Of a stretch of 51,482 nucleotides of DNA, positions 50,491 to 51,482 are shown in pieces (positions within the stretch are counted from its first letter, which is position 1; the number at the start of each line of letters is the position of its first letter). The stretch comes from an uncultured Holophagaceae bacterium. Lineage in GTDB: Bacteria; Acidobacteriota; Holophagae; Holophagales; Holophagaceae. The position numbers and the translations under genes are program-made. Under the pieces are notes generated by a model. The model was not told the DNA's origin and did no database searches. It saw only the letters and a list, made by a program, of their open reading frames with translations. Where the stretch lies: the NCBI GenBank assembly GCA_903840385.1, contig CAIMFT010000088.1, positions 1 to 51,482 of the forward strand, in the 5' to 3' direction.

Positions 50491-51482
50491 GCGAGTTCGC
50501 CCTGGACGATCCCAGCTTCTACGAAGACTTCCTCGTCGAGGCCCAAGAGCACTTCGAGCAGATCGAGACCAACTTCCTGGCCCTGGAGGAGGCCCCGGGG
50601 GACCTGGACCTCCTCAACGCCATCTTCCGCAGCGTCCACACCATCAAGGGCGCCGCCGGCTTCCTGGGGCTCCAGAAGGTGCTCGCCTTGGCCCACATGG
50701 GCGAGAACGTGCTGGATGACCTGCGCAAGTCCCGCATGGTGCTGAGTGACCGGGTGATGGAGCTGCTCTTCGAGACCGTGGACATCCTCAAGGTGCTGGT
50801 GGATGACGTGGCCGTCCAGGTGCGCAAGCAGGGCGAGGCCTCGGACCCAGATACCACGGGCCTGATCCGGGACCTGGAGGCACTGCGCCGAGGGGAGGCA
50901 GCCCCAGCTGCAGCTCCGGCTCCGGCAGCACCCCCGGTGGCTGCCGCTCCCCCGACCACGATTGCCCTGCCGGAGGCCCTTCAGGGCATCACGGCAGGGG
51001 GCCAGGCGGCCGCCGCTGCTGCCCTCGCCGCTGGTACCGAGGTGCTGGGCGTCCGGGCGGTGCTGGATGGCGCCATCTATGGCACCGCCTTCAACCCCTT
51101 CTCCCTCTTCCAGATGGCGGGCCTGGTAGGCCGCCTGCTCCACGGGCAGCTGATTCCCCGCGAGCCCCTGGTAGACCTGGACACCTTTGATCCGAAAGCC
51201 TTCCATCTGGACTTGGTGATGGTCATCGGGCTGTCCGAGCCCATGGACGAAGTGCGGAAGGTCTTCGCCGCCGTCGCCAACGCCGTCGTCACCCTGCACC
51301 CCCTGGGGGTGGAACCTGAAGTGGCGGCACCACCCCCGGTCGCACCAGCCGCTGCCCCCACCGTCGAGGCCGGTGCCGAGGCCCCTGCTGAGGCCGCCGC
51401 CCCTGCGGAGGATCGCCGCAAGGCCGGACGCCGTGGCAACGATGATAAGGGCGCCACCGACACCATCCGGGTGAGCCAGGCC
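50487..51482 (+). CDS. cheA: Chemotaxis histidine kinase CheA, 5' part
   Basis: Starts at an ATG overlapping the previous stop (ATGA) and runs open to the window end, giving at least 332 residues. The HPt domain (about 1-110) has the phosphorylated His51 in RSVHTIKGAAGFLGL. A linker rich in Ala and Pro follows (135-165), then a globular region around 170-275, a second Ala/Pro linker, and the start of the dimerisation domain (ATDTIRVSQA) at the window edge. The kinase core and the CheW-like regulatory domain lie outside. Incomplete, so length and C-terminal domains cannot be judged. Confidence 0.93.
   Translation, partial: MSEFALDDPSFYEDFLVEAQEHFEQIETNFLALEEAPGDLDLLNAIFRSVHTIKGAAGFLGLQKVLALAHMGENVLDDLRKSRMVLSDRVMELLFETVDILKVLVDDVAVQVRKQGEASDPDTTGLIRDLEALRRGEAAPAAAPAPAAPPVAAAPPTTIALPEALQGITAGGQAAAAAALAAGTEVLGVRAVLDGAIYGTAFNPFSLFQMAGLVGRLLHGQLIPREPLVDLDTFDPKAFHLDLVMVIGLSEPMDEVRKVFAAVANAVVTLHPLGVEPEVAAPPPVAPAAAPTVEAGAEAPAEAAAPAEDRRKAGRRGNDDKGATDTIRVSQA

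Overview
The window is high-GC (roughly two-thirds G+C) and densely packed with bacterial chromosomal genes that show strong G/C third-codon bias. The gene set suggests an anaerobically respiring, motile, Gram-negative bacterium: TonB receptor, outer-membrane barrels ending in Phe, a periplasmic molybdoenzyme, a demethylmenaquinone methyltransferase, Che genes with PilZ, and many two-component proteins. A Geothrix/Holophaga-like member of the Acidobacteriota would fit. That is an inference from gene content and composition, because no rRNA or other marker is present.

Layout. 1-360: a repeat block made of 69-bp tandem repeats and a 7-bp-period array in inverted orientation. 373-4216 (+): tsaB-rimI, an Rrf2 regulator with three cysteines, and an NtrY-type kinase. 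4324-8224 (-): a PepSY membrane protein and a TonB-dependent receptor, probably for iron or siderophore uptake, plus a possible 32-residue membrane peptide, with a dyad operator before the receptor. 8259-9623 (-): apt and surE. 9651-15566 (-): a beta-propeller sensor kinase, a NarL-type regulator, a 59-residue small gene and a SulP-STAS transporter. The same 12-bp palindrome lies before the regulator and before the small gene/sulP unit.

15794-22998 (+): a compact operon with a CoA-transferase, a complete LIV-type ABC transporter (livG, livF, livK, livH, livM) and a D-3-hydroxybutyrate dehydrogenase. It reads as an uptake and activation module for 3-hydroxybutyrate/acetoacetate-like acids. 23062-24600: a lone DUF4143-type ATPase, then tRNA-Pro(GGG) whose 3' half is duplicated in inverted orientation around a very strong terminator.

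24600-35434: a molybdenum respiratory locus. On the minus strand it reads monoheme cytochrome c, outer-membrane porin, PsrA/PhsA-type molybdoenzyme, four-cluster ferredoxin subunit, NrfD membrane subunit, TorD-type chaperone, NtrC-family activator and MerR regulator. Divergent or adjacent are a [2Fe-2S] ferredoxin and the cofactor genes mobA and moaA. The divergent promoter region carries a CRP-like site and a second perfect dyad.

35551-39047 (+): tatD, an unknown secreted protein, and a secreted FecR-type protein with a Pro/Arg repeat tail. 39135-41738: a long-form acyl-CoA dehydrogenase and, divergently, menG/ubiE. 41745-47457 (-): a split Aer-like receptor pair (PAS protein plus MCP with a zinc-binding CZB end), a P-loop NTPase, gpmI, pyrB and pyrR. 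47598-51482 (+): PilZ, cheY, a CheZ-like phosphatase with a FliM-like N-terminus, a triple-CheW protein and the 5' part of cheA, cut by the window end.

The strongest candidates for something not well described are the 3-hydroxybutyrate-type ABC/CoA-transferase operon, the molybdoenzyme operon that includes its own porin and Met-less cytochrome c, the palindrome-linked propeller kinase/NarL/small protein/SulP circuit, and the CheZ-like protein with a FliM-type CheY-binding end.
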